This document shows positions 12,845-24,757 of a stretch of DNA of 64,000 nt, in pieces. Numbering within the stretch: position 1 is the first letter of the stretch; each line of letters begins with the position of its first letter. The notes below the pieces were generated by a model. That model was not told where the DNA came from and did no database searches. It saw only the letters and a list, made by a program, of their open reading frames with translations. The position numbers and the translations under genes are program-made. The stretch covers positions 301,161 through 365,160 of the forward strand of contig JXTC01000195.1 of NCBI GenBank assembly GCA_002914845.1, given 5' to 3'. The DNA comes from Trema orientale (lineage: Eukaryota; Streptophyta; Magnoliopsida; Rosales; Cannabaceae).

Positions 12845-13324
12845 GGGCCTGTTTGGCATTGTTTTTTGTTTTCTGTTTTCTGTTTTCAGAGTTGTGTTTT
12901 CAGAAATAAGAACAAAAACTGTTTTATAATGTTTTCGGAAAACAATGGGTGTTTAGCAAATGTTTTCTAAAAATATTTTTTAGGGAAAAAATTATATGAA
13001 TATAAAAAATTATATTTATATTATAAAAAATATTAGAGAGAAAAAGNNNNNGAAAGTGATTAGAGAAAATTATGAGCGAGAAAGTTATAAGAAAATGTGT
13101 ATATGAAAGTTATATGAAAGAATTTTTTTTTTTTAGAAAAAAAAATTAAGAAAACACCTTGAAAACCACATTTGGTTGTTTACTGAATCTTCTATTTTCT
13201 TTAACTCTGTTTTTAAAAACTGTTCTCAGAGAACAATGTCAAACACCTTTACTTGTTCTCAGAAAAAAATTTTCTATTTTTAAAAACAAAAAATTATTTT
13301 TTAGTTATGATGCCAAATAACCTC
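12845..13324. mobile_element. Non-autonomous TIR element (MITE), about 480 bp, with assembly gap
   Basis: The left end GGGCCTGTTTGGCA matches the reverse complement of the right end, GAGGTTATTTGGCA, and the inverted similarity continues inward through T/A-rich DNA and CAGAGAACAATG-like blocks. The GGCCTGTTTGG-type terminus is common in plant hAT and PIF/Harbinger MITEs. No target duplication could be read with confidence. Five N bases at 13047-13051 interrupt it. Confidence 0.6.
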
Positions 13325-13980
13325 GTAATCTCTTGGAGTTTTTGAGATATAAAAAGCTAAAAGCGGTCATAGGGTTTTCAGGTTAGTATAACTAAGATGA
13401 ATAGGGGAATATTTTTTTACTCATAAAATAGCCCTGGTTAGGGTTGTTTTCTCAATTTTATCTTTTCATTAATTTTTTCAAAGCTCTTTGCAAAAGTACC
13501 TAATTCGAAAAAAAAAAAAGAATAGTTCCACCTTTCAATTATAAATAATGTAGTCTGATGACCTTGAGTCTTCGAGGTGTGTTCTTTTTTTTTTGTTTAA
13601 GTATAAGCATTCTAGGTGAGTGTGTGTACATAGATGTATATATTTTAAAGTGTGAGCTTTCATTGATTGTAAAAGAAAATCGAATTCGGATGAAAAATAT
13701 ATGTATATATACATAATTGAAGGTCCCAAGCACATGTTGGATGGACTATGGACTATGGAGCAATGTATGTAATGGTTAATTTAGATTTTAGGTATTCATC
13801 TCAATATTACATGATTATACAGGGGGTTAATTGCTAAATCATACTTTTTAAAATTCATAAATCTAAGTTAACAAAAATCTTTTATGGTGTTACTAGTACT
13901 TTCAATAGCTAACTTTCTTTAATTATTGAAAAAGAAAAAAAAAGGGAAAATTCTTGAAAACTAGTATAGATTAGAGAAAT
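13325..13980. other. AT-rich intergenic DNA
   Basis: No gene is seen. About 13395-13460 (CCCTGGTTAGG) resembles 22500-22560. Confidence 0.5.
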
Positions 13981-13982
13981 AC

Positions 13983-14760
13983 ATGACTATTGAACAAGAA
14001 TACCCTGTTTTGGGGCTCTCATTTTATTAGGTATCCCTTTTATATTCTATTGACAAAAATGCCCTCATTTATTTTCTCTATCTTTTTAATTCCAAGATTA
14101 TCCTCTTTATCGTAATTTCAAGCTCGCGAGTATACAGAATCTCTCTTACACTACCGTCTCTCCTTCCCTGCTGGTTCGTCTCCCTTCTCCTCCTCTCCCC
14201 CCTCTCTTTCTCTTTCTCTCTCACATCTAGATGCTCTGGATCACGTACCTCATGAAGCCATCATCATCTTCTCTCTCTCTCTCTCTCTCTCACATCTGGA
14301 TGCTCTGGACCTTGTGCCTCATAAAGTCGTCGTCGTCCTCTCTCTCTCTCTTATTAGAGAAATATATGACTATTGTAAATAATTTTTTTAAAAAGACTAT
14401 TGTAAATAATTAGTTGGAGCTAATAAGTGGTACTATGGTAGTCGTATTATTTAGGAGATTGAACAAGAATACCCTGTTTTTGGGCGCTCATTCCATTAGG
14501 TATCCCTTTTATATTCTATCGATAAAAATGCCCTAGTTTATTTTCTCCATCTTTTTAATTCCAAGATTACCCTCTTTGCCGTAATTTCAAGCTCGCTAGC
14601 TAGTATAGAGAATCTCTCATACACTATCCTCTCTCCTTCCCCACTGGTTAGTCTCCCTCCTCCTCCTCTTGATCTCTCTCTCTCTCTCTCTACAATCTTT
14701 GGATCTTATGCCTCATGAAGCTATTGCCATTCAGTGACCTCCAAAGAATGATTCTCACTC
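13983..14760. repeat. Direct repeat, two copies offset by 469 bp
   Basis: GAACAAGAATACCCTG occurs at 13992 and 14461, and similarity runs for about 270 bp through the CTCTCTCT tracts and the GATGCTCTGGA/CTCATGAAG block. Within the first copy, a shorter pair at about 14225 and 14297 repeats ATGCTCTGGA. No long frame runs through it. Origin unknown; the CT-rich DNA resembles a plant 5' leader. Confidence 0.75.
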
Positions 14761-15488
14761 TCATTCTCATCTTCATCTCATTCTACCATTTTTTTATCAT
14801 CCGACGACAACTGAAAGAGATTTGATTGTAAAGGATCTTGTTGTTAGATTTGTAATTGGGGCTATGATTGAAAATGGCTTAATGGTCAGACTAAAGATCG
14901 GAAGTAAGGAATTGTATATCTGATAATTGTTGAGAAAATATGGAGAAAAGATTCTATTCGAGCATCTGAGCTTGAAGATTTGGTGCATAGCCTTTATATG
15001 TGGCCGAATTGGCTTCTACGCCTCTTAAGTTTTCGTTCCATTTTAGCTAATTTATTCAAATTTTCTTTCTGAAATATGTTGGTAAATAAATTATATATAC
15101 CGATAAATGAAGGTAAATTAATTGTACATACTGGTGAATAAAAAAATTATACTCGTTAATGAATTATATATTATGGTAAATGAATTATATACTATGATAA
15201 ATGAATTATATACATCGATAAATGAAAAATATATACCAGTAATTGAATTATATATTAGTATATTATAAACATGAATATGTCAAATTAATTTATATAAGAG
15301 TATAATGGTAAAGTATAATAATTAAAACTTAAAAACAGATATTTTTATCAATAAAATAAAAATGAGATATTCATTAATACATAGGTATAAAAAGGGTGGT
15401 ATAGTTTCCTGTGTCATTTAACTAAGATGAATTTTGAACAGTTAAATATCACAATTTCTGCGGTTTGGATTACGGATTACAAGGAGTG

Positions 15489-15519
<31 letters not shown>

Positions 15520-15700
15520 GGGGAGTGGACAAGGAGCGAGGATTTTTTTTTGAGAGTGGACAAGGAGCGAGGATTTGAAATTAAAATGAACGTACGAAAT
15601 CAAAGTGAGTTTGGAGCACTTGCCTAAATTTGAGTGAGGATTACATAATTGTTTAGAAAAAAGTTGCATATAAATTATTGTTTTTTTGTTTTTTTGTGTT
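14761..15700. other. AT-rich intergenic DNA with short repeats
   Basis: No gene is seen. A cluster of GATAAATGAATTATATA-like units at about 15085-15260 and a 30-base T run near 15490 are present. A short direct repeat, GTGGACAAGGAGCGAGGATTT, is at about 15525 and 15557. Confidence 0.5.
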
Positions 15701-16156
15701 TTTTAAGAATCCAGTTTAGTGGCTCCGCCAGTGATTGTTTAACAACTAACAAGGCCAAGTCCACACTCTAGAATTGCCAGTGGAAACTTTTTTTTTAATT
15801 CAAAATCAATGAAAATGAACTTGGGTGGGATACTAGATAGATCCACCAAATTTTCCTAGAACCACCACTTAAAGTCCATTTAATATTTTTTTTTTAAGTT
15901 AAATGTGTTCACATGACCAATATTTGAAAGGAATGCGTTCACTTTTATAGTCTTATACAATTGGCATGTGCAGGGAGGATGAGTACTTTATTCTATTTAG
16001 GTCTTGAGCTTTTTTTTTCTTTCTTAATCTGTGGGCGTTCACTGATCAATCTTTTCTCTATTAGACAGTGCAAGTTATATTTATAAAAGAGTAATGTTAG
16101 GCTCTCTGCCATTAGTTTTTTTCCGGTTAAAATTACACTTTCATGAATATATATAT

Positions 16157-16301
16157 GGTAGCCAATCCAGTAGGTATTTTTTTTTATATTTATGTGAATG
16201 ACTATAATGAAATACATAAAAAGACGTACATCATTAATGTTATTTTTCTCTTTATTTTTTAATATAAAAAAATATGAAAAATACTTAATAGATTGGTGCC
16301 C
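16157..16301. mobile_element. TA-flanked MITE family M, copy 1 (145 bp)
   Basis: The left end GGTAGCCAATCCAGTAGG and right end ATTGGTGCCC are inverted versions of each other. The core AAAAGACGTACATCATTAAT is shared with copies at 21431, 23639 and 24758. ATATAT tracts lie on both sides. This copy is shorter, consistent with internal deletion. Confidence 0.75.
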
Positions 16302-17339
16302 ATATATACTGAACATTATATTATTAGATTAATTGTAATTATTCAAGTTTACTGTTGTATCTTAAAGTCAGAAGCTACGTTCTAATATCTTCTTTTTTGC
16401 ATTAGCAGTGAATCAGTCGATTTTTCTTGTTCAATGCGTACATTGACTTAAAGCAAAGAGATTTTCATGAGAAACAAACACTAGTATGCAACCTCTTAGT
16501 GATTTTTACACGTAATTAATAAAATAAAATTTAAAAATGTGGTATACAACATAAATTCCCCTAAATTTTCGATTAATAGTTGAATGGTATCCGAACATAC
16601 AGCCTAAAAGAGTCTAAGACACATAAAAGCTTTGGGGTCTAGTTTTCAATCAGAATTCTTTGGGGTCTGCTCCACGTTTTCCCTCCATGTTTTGCATTGT
16701 GTGGACGTTTTCACAAATATCTTTATATATTTGAGATTTGTCAATATTGTCGGCATTCCACAGACATCCTTAGAAAAATATCAATCCCAATAATTCGTTA
16801 TTCATAATGAGACTTTAAAATGTACATAATGTCCTAGAAATATTGACAATATTGTATGCGTTTGCAGTGTGGTGGGTTATATTATGGACATTAAAAAATT
16901 ATATAAAAAAATTTATACTAATAATGTAACATCATTTTTAATTACACATTTTAATCCATGAACCAACACACGTCACGTGTCTTTAAGTGGTTCCTCTTGA
17001 AGAAAGTTAAAATTTAAATTTGATATAGGTGTGATCCGTATAACCTTTAATAAGATTATAGATGGACTTTTCACCAGCTGATAATTTTGGCACCAGTATG
17101 ATACTTGCCAAATCTCCTTCACAAATGATATCAATTTTAGTACTCAATGATATAGTACTGTATATTTTTGAGAAGTAGCAAGAGAGAATAATGAAGTGAG
17201 GAGAAATACAAATAGACAAATAGTGTTTTGAAGAATTGTGTTAGTCTACTCTTTTTCAGGTGAATATGATATTATTTATACTGATTTTGTGGTCCCCAAA
17301 ATACTAGAGTTGATACCCATTGTACCAATTGGTAGGTGA

Positions 17340-18530
17340 TTAACTAGGTATCAGCCTCTCCACGACCTGTGCCCCTTTTGTGTGTTCGAGTAACGGGACT
17401 GTACATGTTACTCGGTCGGATCCTCGTTCTTTTTCTTGGTTTTTGGCCAATTTCCTTGGCCACTTGTTGCTGGTCTTCTGTTATGGGCACTCGGCCTGTT
17501 TATGTGAGTTATAACATCAGACCAAGACTTGGTCTTCTCATTGAGAGGCACGACTCGCCTTTAGTCATCGATCAGCTTGTCTCTTGTTCGGGAGCTACTC
17601 GACTTACATTAAGATTAGTGTCGTTTTGTGTTAGCTACGACACGTCGTTCAGGATCTCCCCTAGGGGCCACTTATCAATTTTCGATTGGTCTTGGTGAAA
17701 CACCCCCACGCTACGACACATCGTTCAGGATCTTCCCTAAGGGCAACTTGTCATTTTTTTTTGATTGGTCTGGGTGAAACACCCCCACCAGTATATATAA
17801 TTTGAATTCCCATGTGACAAAATTTCTAAATAAGAATCTCTTTACCAATAATGTGCCTAAGGCTACCATGACTGATCTATAGTTGGTGTTAACGGAGGTT
17901 TTGTCAACAATGAATTTAAAAAATTGTGAGATATGGCTTATGTGTAAAAATGATTGATAAAGTAGAGTAAATAAAGAGACACAAATTTTATAGTGGTTCA
18001 GCCTCAAAAAAGATGAGCCTACGTCCACTATTCTTCACTATTTTCTGGAGAATTACAAAAGTTCCTCTCAGTCTCTAGGGGAGAACAGAGAGAATTATAG
18101 AATATGTAGTGAAGTGCTTGAGGAAATTGTGTCGTCCCCTCTAATGAGATTGAGCTTCCCTTATATAAGTGAGGGTAGCTCAATGTTTCCTAATTACACA
18201 AAATGTTAAGTACATAATTAGAAAATAAAATTTCGGGCAACAATACAGTTGGGTAATAACTTATATGGAATAACTAGTCGATCTCCATTCAGAAACTCGT
18301 TTTCTTTTCTTTGTAAATTACTCAATTGATGAAGCTTGAACTAGTTTTCTTTTTATGCTGGTCGTTCCTGATTTACTCGGAGGAGGTCGCACTTCAGTCA
18401 AGAGAATACATATGTGATCTGTTGCAAGCCGATTGTTGACTTTCCTTTCTTGGCGTTGACCGATGTGGATTTAAGATCGCATAACAGTTGGCATAGTAAT
18501 TGACTTAATAGCTTTTTAGCTTCAATATAC
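17340..18530 (-). mobile_element. LTR-like remnant with promoter-like block
   Basis: The stretch is richer in GC than its neighbours. It has a tandem duplication of about 78 bp (17632-17710 and 17711-17789, each ending GGTGAAACACCCCCAC) and, on the minus strand, a TATATAAG box in CCCTCACTTATATAAGGG at about 18163-18180. The block GAGCCTACGTCCACT near 18015 is of a type often seen in plant LTRs. Exact ends and class were not resolved. Confidence 0.4.
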
Positions 18531-19571
18531 AGGTAAAAGTGGAATATACACTCATTTTGTTTTGTATTTTAAACTTTCTGTTACACTCATTTTGTTTTGT
18601 ATTTTAAACTTCAAAAAGCTAAATTTGTCCTTCAATCGGCTCAATGGCAGGGTAAGGAAAGCTAAGCATCTCATGTTTAATATACCAAGAGTCCATTATC
18701 TAAATTAAATATCAATTACATAGGAACATTAAAGGAAACTAAAATCAAATGAATTGTTTGTACCTCCACAATCCTTGTCATGGTACGTCCATATATACAC
18801 TAATTTCTATATTCTTGTTTTTTCTTGTTGCTTTGTCCGCTGATATATTTGTCTGCTCCCAAACTTTTCGTCTTACATGTTGAAATGGCATTCTTCCCAC
18901 TCAATTGTAAGCCACTTAAGGAGTTAGCCAGGTTCCACAGACCTTTTAACTTTATTTTAGCAATTAGGACTCTATGTGATTTATGGGACAATTCAAAATA
19001 ATTGTGTTGGGGGGAATTTGAGGGTTGAGAAAACTTGCATTATATGAAGTAGGGTATTGAATTTTGAGTTGGAAGAGTAAAATTCCCAATCAAACATACA
19101 GATATGAAAATGAAACCAGAGTGTACACAAATTCAGAGAATCTTAACTTTAACAACTAACAATTATTCAGAAAACCATCAAATCAAACCTGTTAATTGAA
19201 AGAGTATACAATAACAAGAAGAATGACAAAGATCAGTACTAAAACCTGAGAAATTACTCTCTATGACACTAAAAGCTCTACTGAAGGGGGGGAAAAAACA
19301 AACAAAAAAACCAAAAAAAAAAAAAAAAACATTAAACATTATTAAATGGTACTTCAATTGAACTTGCTCTAGGTTGCGAAAATGCAAAAGTTTACACTTA
19401 TACGGGTAGCAGCATGTCAAGATCATGGCTTTATTGATCTCCAAATGTAAAAGAGAGAACATTTCTCTAATATAGTTAGACACTAAAGAATCATTTGTCC
19501 ACAAGGATTAAACTTAAGGGCAAGGGAGATCCAAACTAGTTGAAAAAGCATCATTGCTACCAATCTCACTA

Positions 19572-21131
19572 TCAGCATCCGGAAGTCTTTTTGGGGTCAT
19601 GAACTCGTTGAAACATTAGTACATCTTCATTCTTTGTTGCGCTTTCTTCATGTTGGATTATTCTCCTTTGAGGATGGTATTTACGGAGCAACAATAACCC
19701 AATGAAAATGAAGCCGAGGAAGATTGAGATAGGGAGAACGATTCTCACAATTTCGGCTATTACTCCCTTACTTGGAATCTGTTTGGAGCAACGAGGGAAC
19801 ACATTTATGAACATGTCACTACATAGATTCTCATTTCCAATAAATGGCTCAGCTAAGAATCTTTCCAAAATCTCATCTCTGATTGGACCCTGTAAACAAT
19901 TGTAGGAAAGATTCAACTCGGTTAAGTTTTTCAAGTTGACAAGTTGAGGAGGTATGATCCCTGACAGGTTGTTGTTTGATAGGTCCAATTCCATCAAATT
20001 TTTAAGGTTTCCAATATCTGAATCTATGGAACCATTGACTTGATTTGAACAAATGGAGAGATTTTCAATTCTGGCCAAACCACTCAGAGAAGGGAAAATT
20101 GGACCGCTAAGCTTGTTAGAACAAAGGAACAACTCCGTCAAATTCTTCAAATTCTGAAACTCCAAGGGAATGGAACCTCTAAATTTGTTTCCTTCTAGAA
20201 TCAAGTAACTTAGTTCTGTTAAGTTGCCGATTTCGGGAGGGATGGGACCAGAAAATTGGTTTGAGGAAAGATCTAGATACTTGATATTGGTTAAGTGACC
20301 AAGAGTTTTAGGAAGAGAACCACTGAGTTTGTTACTTCCAACATCAAGTTCTAACAATTTGTTTAGTCGAAATAGAGTGGAGGGGAGTGGCCCTATAAGG
20401 TTGTTTTCGAAAAGAGACAGAGTTTTCAAATTCTTTAAATTTCCTATTTCGATGGGAATAGAACCATTAATCATGTTATTACAAAACAAGAGATACCTTA
20501 AATTGGTGAGGCTTAAAAACGAAAGAGGGATTGGACCTTGGAAGTGGTTGGACCTCATGTCCAACAGAACAAGATTCTTCCATTTACTGCCCAATTCTTG
20601 AGGAATGCAACCACTCAATTGATTGAAGGAAAGACTAAGCTCCACCAATTGGGAGAGGTTGGCTAGTGAAAGAGGTAACTGACCTGTAAGATAATTCTCG
20701 CTGAGGTCAAGTGTGTTGAGCTTCGAAAGAGTGCCTATATGCTCTGGAATGATCCCCAAGAGTCTAGTACTGCGCATATTCAGACGGAGTAAACCAGGAA
20801 GGCAAGAGAAGTTGAGTTTGGCGAGTGTTATATTTTGTAGTACTAGTTCTCCATTCCGGTCAGAATCTTCAGGACCGATTATCATAATTTCGATAATCTG
20901 TCCAGCATGGTTGCAAGTGACTCCAGGCCATTTGCAGTAGCTTGAGTTGTAGACGTAGTTGCCACTCCACCACCCACTTTGTTGCAGAGAATGCAGTACG
21001 TGTGGTTCTTGAAGATCATCACCACTAAGGTTTGGGGCCGGTGCTGGTATCGGTGAAATTGATTCAAAATGAGAAGCTTTTACTAGGATTGTCCATAGAG
21101 TAACAAGCATGGAAATGGAGGGTATCAACAT
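19572..21131 (-). CDS. Kinase-less LRR receptor (truncated MIK2-like paralogue)
   Basis: This is a single open frame of 519 residues: signal peptide (about 1-24), Cys cap (SSYCKWPGVTC), about 13 LRRs, a membrane segment at about 460-480 (ISIFLGFIFIGLLLL), then only about 35 cytoplasmic residues. It matches the receptor at 3378-6033 along its whole ectodomain. After ATKNEDVLMF the frame jumps straight into DNA homologous to the far C-terminal tail of the intact gene, in a shifted frame, and stops after KKTSGC. The kinase domain and the intron are missing; about 1.07 kb equivalent to 3447-4517 of the intact copy was deleted. The unshifted old tail is still readable beyond the junction. It could be a decaying pseudogene or a receptor-like protein acting as decoy or co-receptor. 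The open ectodomain argues that decay is recent or that the ectodomain is retained. Confidence 0.75.
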   Translation of the reverse strand: MLIPSISMLVTLWTILVKASHFESISPIPAPAPNLSGDDLQEPHVLHSLQQSGWWSGNYVYNSSYCKWPGVTCNHAGQIIEIMIIGPEDSDRNGELVLQNITLAKLNFSCLPGLLRLNMRSTRLLGIIPEHIGTLSKLNTLDLSENYLTGQLPLSLANLSQLVELSLSFNQLSGCIPQELGSKWKNLVLLDMRSNHFQGPIPLSFLSLTNLRYLLFCNNMINGSIPIEIGNLKNLKTLSLFENNLIGPLPSTLFRLNKLLELDVGSNKLSGSLPKTLGHLTNIKYLDLSSNQFSGPIPPEIGNLTELSYLILEGNKFRGSIPLEFQNLKNLTELFLCSNKLSGPIFPSLSGLARIENLSICSNQVNGSIDSDIGNLKNLMELDLSNNNLSGIIPPQLVNLKNLTELNLSYNCLQGPIRDEILERFLAEPFIGNENLCSDMFINVFPRCSKQIPSKGVIAEIVRIVLPISIFLGFIFIGLLLLRKYHPQRRIIQHEESATKNEDVLMFQRVHDPKKTSGC

Positions 21132-22420
21132 GACTAATGTAAATCTATGACTCTTTTACCTCTCTCTGTTTAGGAGTAACAAACAGCTTCAAACGTGACT
21201 ATATGGACTTGGGAGGAGTTGGGGCATACACTACTCATCTGATCATGCATTCATGATATTAGTTGTTAATCTAGTATCCATTTCCATCTTTGAAGCTCTC
21301 ATTAATTTCTTTGTTTCTTGTTTTGATAGAATCCTTTACTCTCTATGTCTCATTTCACTTTTTTAACCTCTCTTTTCCTTTGTTTCCTTTTTTCTGTTTT
21401 CCACAGTCTACGTAACCTATATATATATATGGGCACTAATTCAATAGGTAAATTTTTTTTTTACTTATGCATAGGTATCAATTGGACTAATGAAAAAAAA
21501 TTTTGCACATTTTTTTATATTAAAAAGTAGGAGAAAGAAAAACATTAATGATGCACGTCTTTTTATATATCTCATTTTAGCTGTTAAATTATTGTTAAAT
21601 GATGATCCAACGGTTAGAAAAAAAATACCTATACACATAGGTAGAAAAGAAAAATACCTACCGGATTGGCGACCTATATATATATACATACATATATAGC
21701 AGGCTATATTTCTTCCCTAAACATTTTTTCAATTCAATTTTCTTTTTGTTTCCTTTACTACGAAATCTCAATTTATTTTGATGCAATCTTACTATCTATG
21801 TTTCATTTCCATCTTTTGTCTTTTTCTTCTTTATTCTCTGTTTTTGACGGAATCTAGCTTAGCAGATGTGCGCCTATAAAGCCAAATTCATGCATGTGGG
21901 CGCGCACTTGTTACGCACAATTAATCAATATATACACTAGGAAATAAAAAGAAAAAAAATCAATGTCTAGTGAAAATTGCAGTGTACGTGAAAGTTGAAG
22001 CTCTCATTAATTTCTTTATTTCTTATTTTTGATAGACTCTTACTGTCTATGTTTCATTTCACTCTTATAACCTCTTTTTAACTTTGTTTCCTTTTCTCTG
22101 TTCTTGACAGTCTCTTTGTAACTCATATAGCAGGCTATATTTCATTATGTTTTTTCCTAAACATTTTTTGAATTCAATTTTTTCTCTGTTTCTTTTTTCA
22201 TGAAATCTCAATTTATTGTAATTTGTAACTCATTTGTACTTCATTTCTTATTTTGATGGAATCTTACTATCTATTTTTCATTAATTTCCATCTTTTATCA
22301 TTTTCTTTTTCTTCTGTTTTTGGCGGAATCTAGCTTAGCAGCAGTGCGAAGTAGGCATATAGAGCAAAATTCATGCATGTTGGCGCACTTGTTGAGCGCA
22401 TTAAATTTCATATCATACAT
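21132..22420. repeat. Upstream region of the truncated receptor with a two-copy direct repeat
   Basis: About 21295-21935 and 22003-22400 are direct copies. Shared strings include CTCTCATTAATTTCTTT, AGCAGGCTATATTTC and GGAATCTAGCTTAGCAG. The first copy contains MITE M2 and the second does not. The same type of sequence (TAACCCATATAGCGGGG) is also upstream of the intact receptor at about 6402-6418. Confidence 0.75.
21431..21674. mobile_element. TA-flanked MITE family M, copy 2 (244 bp)
   Basis: The left end is GGGCACTAATTCAATAGG and the right end CGGATTGGCGACC, inverted to each other. Flanks are TATATATATAT on the left and TATATATATACATAC on the right. Paralogous unoccupied sites are at 22112 and 6402. 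Confidence 0.85.
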
Positions 22421-23638
22421 ACTTCCATTTGCAAACCATATAGCTTTTCTTTTAAGAAGAATAATAGATTTCTCAAAAAACAACCACAATGTATCAGGGG
22501 GAATATTTTCCTATTGATAAATATAACCCTGGTTAGGTTGGTTAATTTTCTCAATTTGGACCAGTTAAGTTTAGTACACACTTGTCATCTTTAGTTATGT
22601 TAAAACGAAAGAAGGCAAATAGGACAATATAATTTAGAATATGGAGAAGCTTCTACAGAAAAATGACACAACTGTGAAGATTGCTGAAAATGGTGAAGTT
22701 ATGACTTATTTGGATATATTTTTTTGTCTTGTTTTTTAAATAATAAGAGTGACTGGATCTTCTCTAGTAAATTCTTGAAGAGATTTTCATCTTTTATTTC
22801 ATTAAAAAAAAAAATTGCATCTAAACAAGTCGAAAAAATCTTCATTCGGAAGTCCTGTTTTTACTTTTCTTTTTTTTTTTTCCAAAGTTAAAAGTATAGA
22901 TTATAAAATGATTCTATCAAACAAGAGAAAACACGCATACTACACTTCTAAATCAGTAGCTCACTCCTGAACTACAGAAGCATGACTTGAAATTTTAACC
23001 GCAACAAGAATCTGAAATCAGGCTAAAAGTAAAGCTTCAAATTGAGTGTTTTTTTTTTTTTTTCCTCCTTTTAAACAAAATCAAAATCCACATTAAAACA
23101 GAAAGTGTAGCCTCATTGGCCCAGGTATACCACACAAACTACCCAGCAGGAGAAACCTTGTTGAAACTGCCACTTTTGTACTAAGTCCAAAGAGTGGTTG
23201 AAAATTCATTACCCTTCAATAATACTTGTTAACGTCACTATAATCATCGAAAGAGAGGCAAAGAGATACAAATTTGATAAATTGGGATCTCAGTCTTCAA
23301 AAAGCACAAACTATATCCATGAAAATTGCAACCTAGGAGTAATTAGCTGTCAATAACACTAACATTGCAATAGTTGCAAAAAGTATCACTGGCTTACGAC
23401 CATATACATCGATCAGCTATCACTCCCCGAAGAAAAGAAGTCAAAGATCTTCCCAACATTAAATGCAAATCCTTCGAGAATTGAAAGATACCAAAAGTAA
23501 AAAATCTTGAACATGAACTTTTATTTCACGACACTAACAATATAGGCATTATATGAAACACAGTCTCACCCACAAAACCAGCATAGTAACCCATATCCTC
23601 CACCCCTTTCACCATATCCCTCACATATATATAAATAA
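22421..23638. other. Intergenic DNA
   Basis: No gene is seen. The stretch 22950-23600 has somewhat higher base complexity, but no reading frame exceeds what is expected by chance. Confidence 0.5.
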
Positions 23639-23829
23639 GTTGCCAATCCAGTAGGTATTTTTTTTTTATCTATGTGTAAGTATTTTTTTAAGTCATTATA
23701 AAATGTATAAAAAGACGTACATCATTAATATTTTTTCTCTCTTTTACAAAAAAAAAATACATGATAAATTTTTATTGGCCAAAATAATACCTATGTATAG
23801 GTAAAAAAAAATACCTACTGGATTGGTGC
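23639..23829. mobile_element. TA-flanked MITE family M, copy 3 (about 191 bp)
   Basis: The left end GTTGCCAATCCAGTAGG is the inverse of the right end CTACTGGATTGGTGC. The core AAAAGACGTACATCATTAAT is shared with copy 1. It is flanked by ATATATATAAATAA and ATAACATATATAATG. Confidence 0.8.
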
Positions 23830-24060
23830 TTTGATAACATATATAATGATTTAATTGCAGCTAAAATGGCTTAGTCATTTAATAAACATTAACTAATGCC
23901 AACTGTAAATTTGGTTGGACATGAGAAATTGCTATTAAAAAGTATCGAACAACAAATCCGAAAGTTACAAAAATACGAAGCGTTAACAATTTTAATAATT
24001 TACCCTGGATATATCAGCTATCATATTATTCAGACAAAAATACAATGTGATATATATATA

Positions 24061-24738
24061 GGGCTAGACTATAGTCCCACAATATAAATTTGGGTGACTA
24101 GTCACTCATATAAAAAGTAAAAGATATGCAACATTAGTATTTTCTTAGGTAACATAAGAACCTTATTTAGGTAACAAAATAAGACTCAATAGAGTAACAT
24201 TTTTATAGAAAGAATACAACATAACCTAAAAATAACTTTTTATTAAGAAGAACTAATGATTAAATTAAATCATAATTAAATTATGTTGTTAATAATTTTA
24301 TCATATTAGCAAATTGTGCACTATTCATTCATCTCATAGGTTTCATCGTTTATCGTTTATCCGTTTTTTTTTTTTCCTTTAATGAATGGGTTAATCATTT
24401 CATCTATTGTAGACTTTTTTAAAGATTTGGTCAAAGAATTTGGGGAAGAATTTAGAGGCACAATTTTTTTTTTGAGAGAATTTGAAGCTTTTTTTTCCTT
24501 TTTCTATGGATGAATATATTATTTTTTTTATGCAGCAACCTCCTTAACGATCAAAAAATAAAAAAATAATAATAAAAAATCCTTCTCAGCCGGTTCTAAT
24601 TTTTGGCCTCATGACTATTTATGAATGTTGGATAAAACTAACTCATACTTTTTTATTCTCTATTATTATCTTTAATGGAGAGATTAATTATGAGTGACCA
24701 GTCCTCAAAATTCACTACGAGGGATTGTATCCTTGGCA
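24061..24738. mobile_element. Second TA-flanked TIR element, about 678 bp
   Basis: The left end GGGCTAGACTATAGTCCC, followed after about 20 bp by GACTAGTCACTCATA, is inverted at the right end, whose reverse complement reads GCCAAGGATACAATCCC and then GACTGGTCACTCATAA. TIRs are about 50 bp and roughly 70% alike. TATATATATAG precedes it and CATACATATATATATAT follows. There is no coding frame. It abuts MITE M4 through a shared TA tract. Confidence 0.65.
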
Positions 24739-24757
24739 TACATATATATATATATAT

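Larger units (their letters stand above)
15701..19571. other. Non-coding part of duplicated segment B
   Basis: Blocks at 15700-15930, 16400-16650 and 19370-19520 align by eye with 370-650, 1646-1902 and 2560-2720 of segment A. The copy is interrupted by a TA-flanked MITE (16157-16301) and by LTR-like DNA (about 17340-18530). No coding gene is supported. Confidence 0.6.

Noticed and set aside
17369..17698. 109-codon plus-strand frame
   Set aside because: It overlaps LTR-like DNA with an internal 78-bp duplication and shows no recognisable domain.
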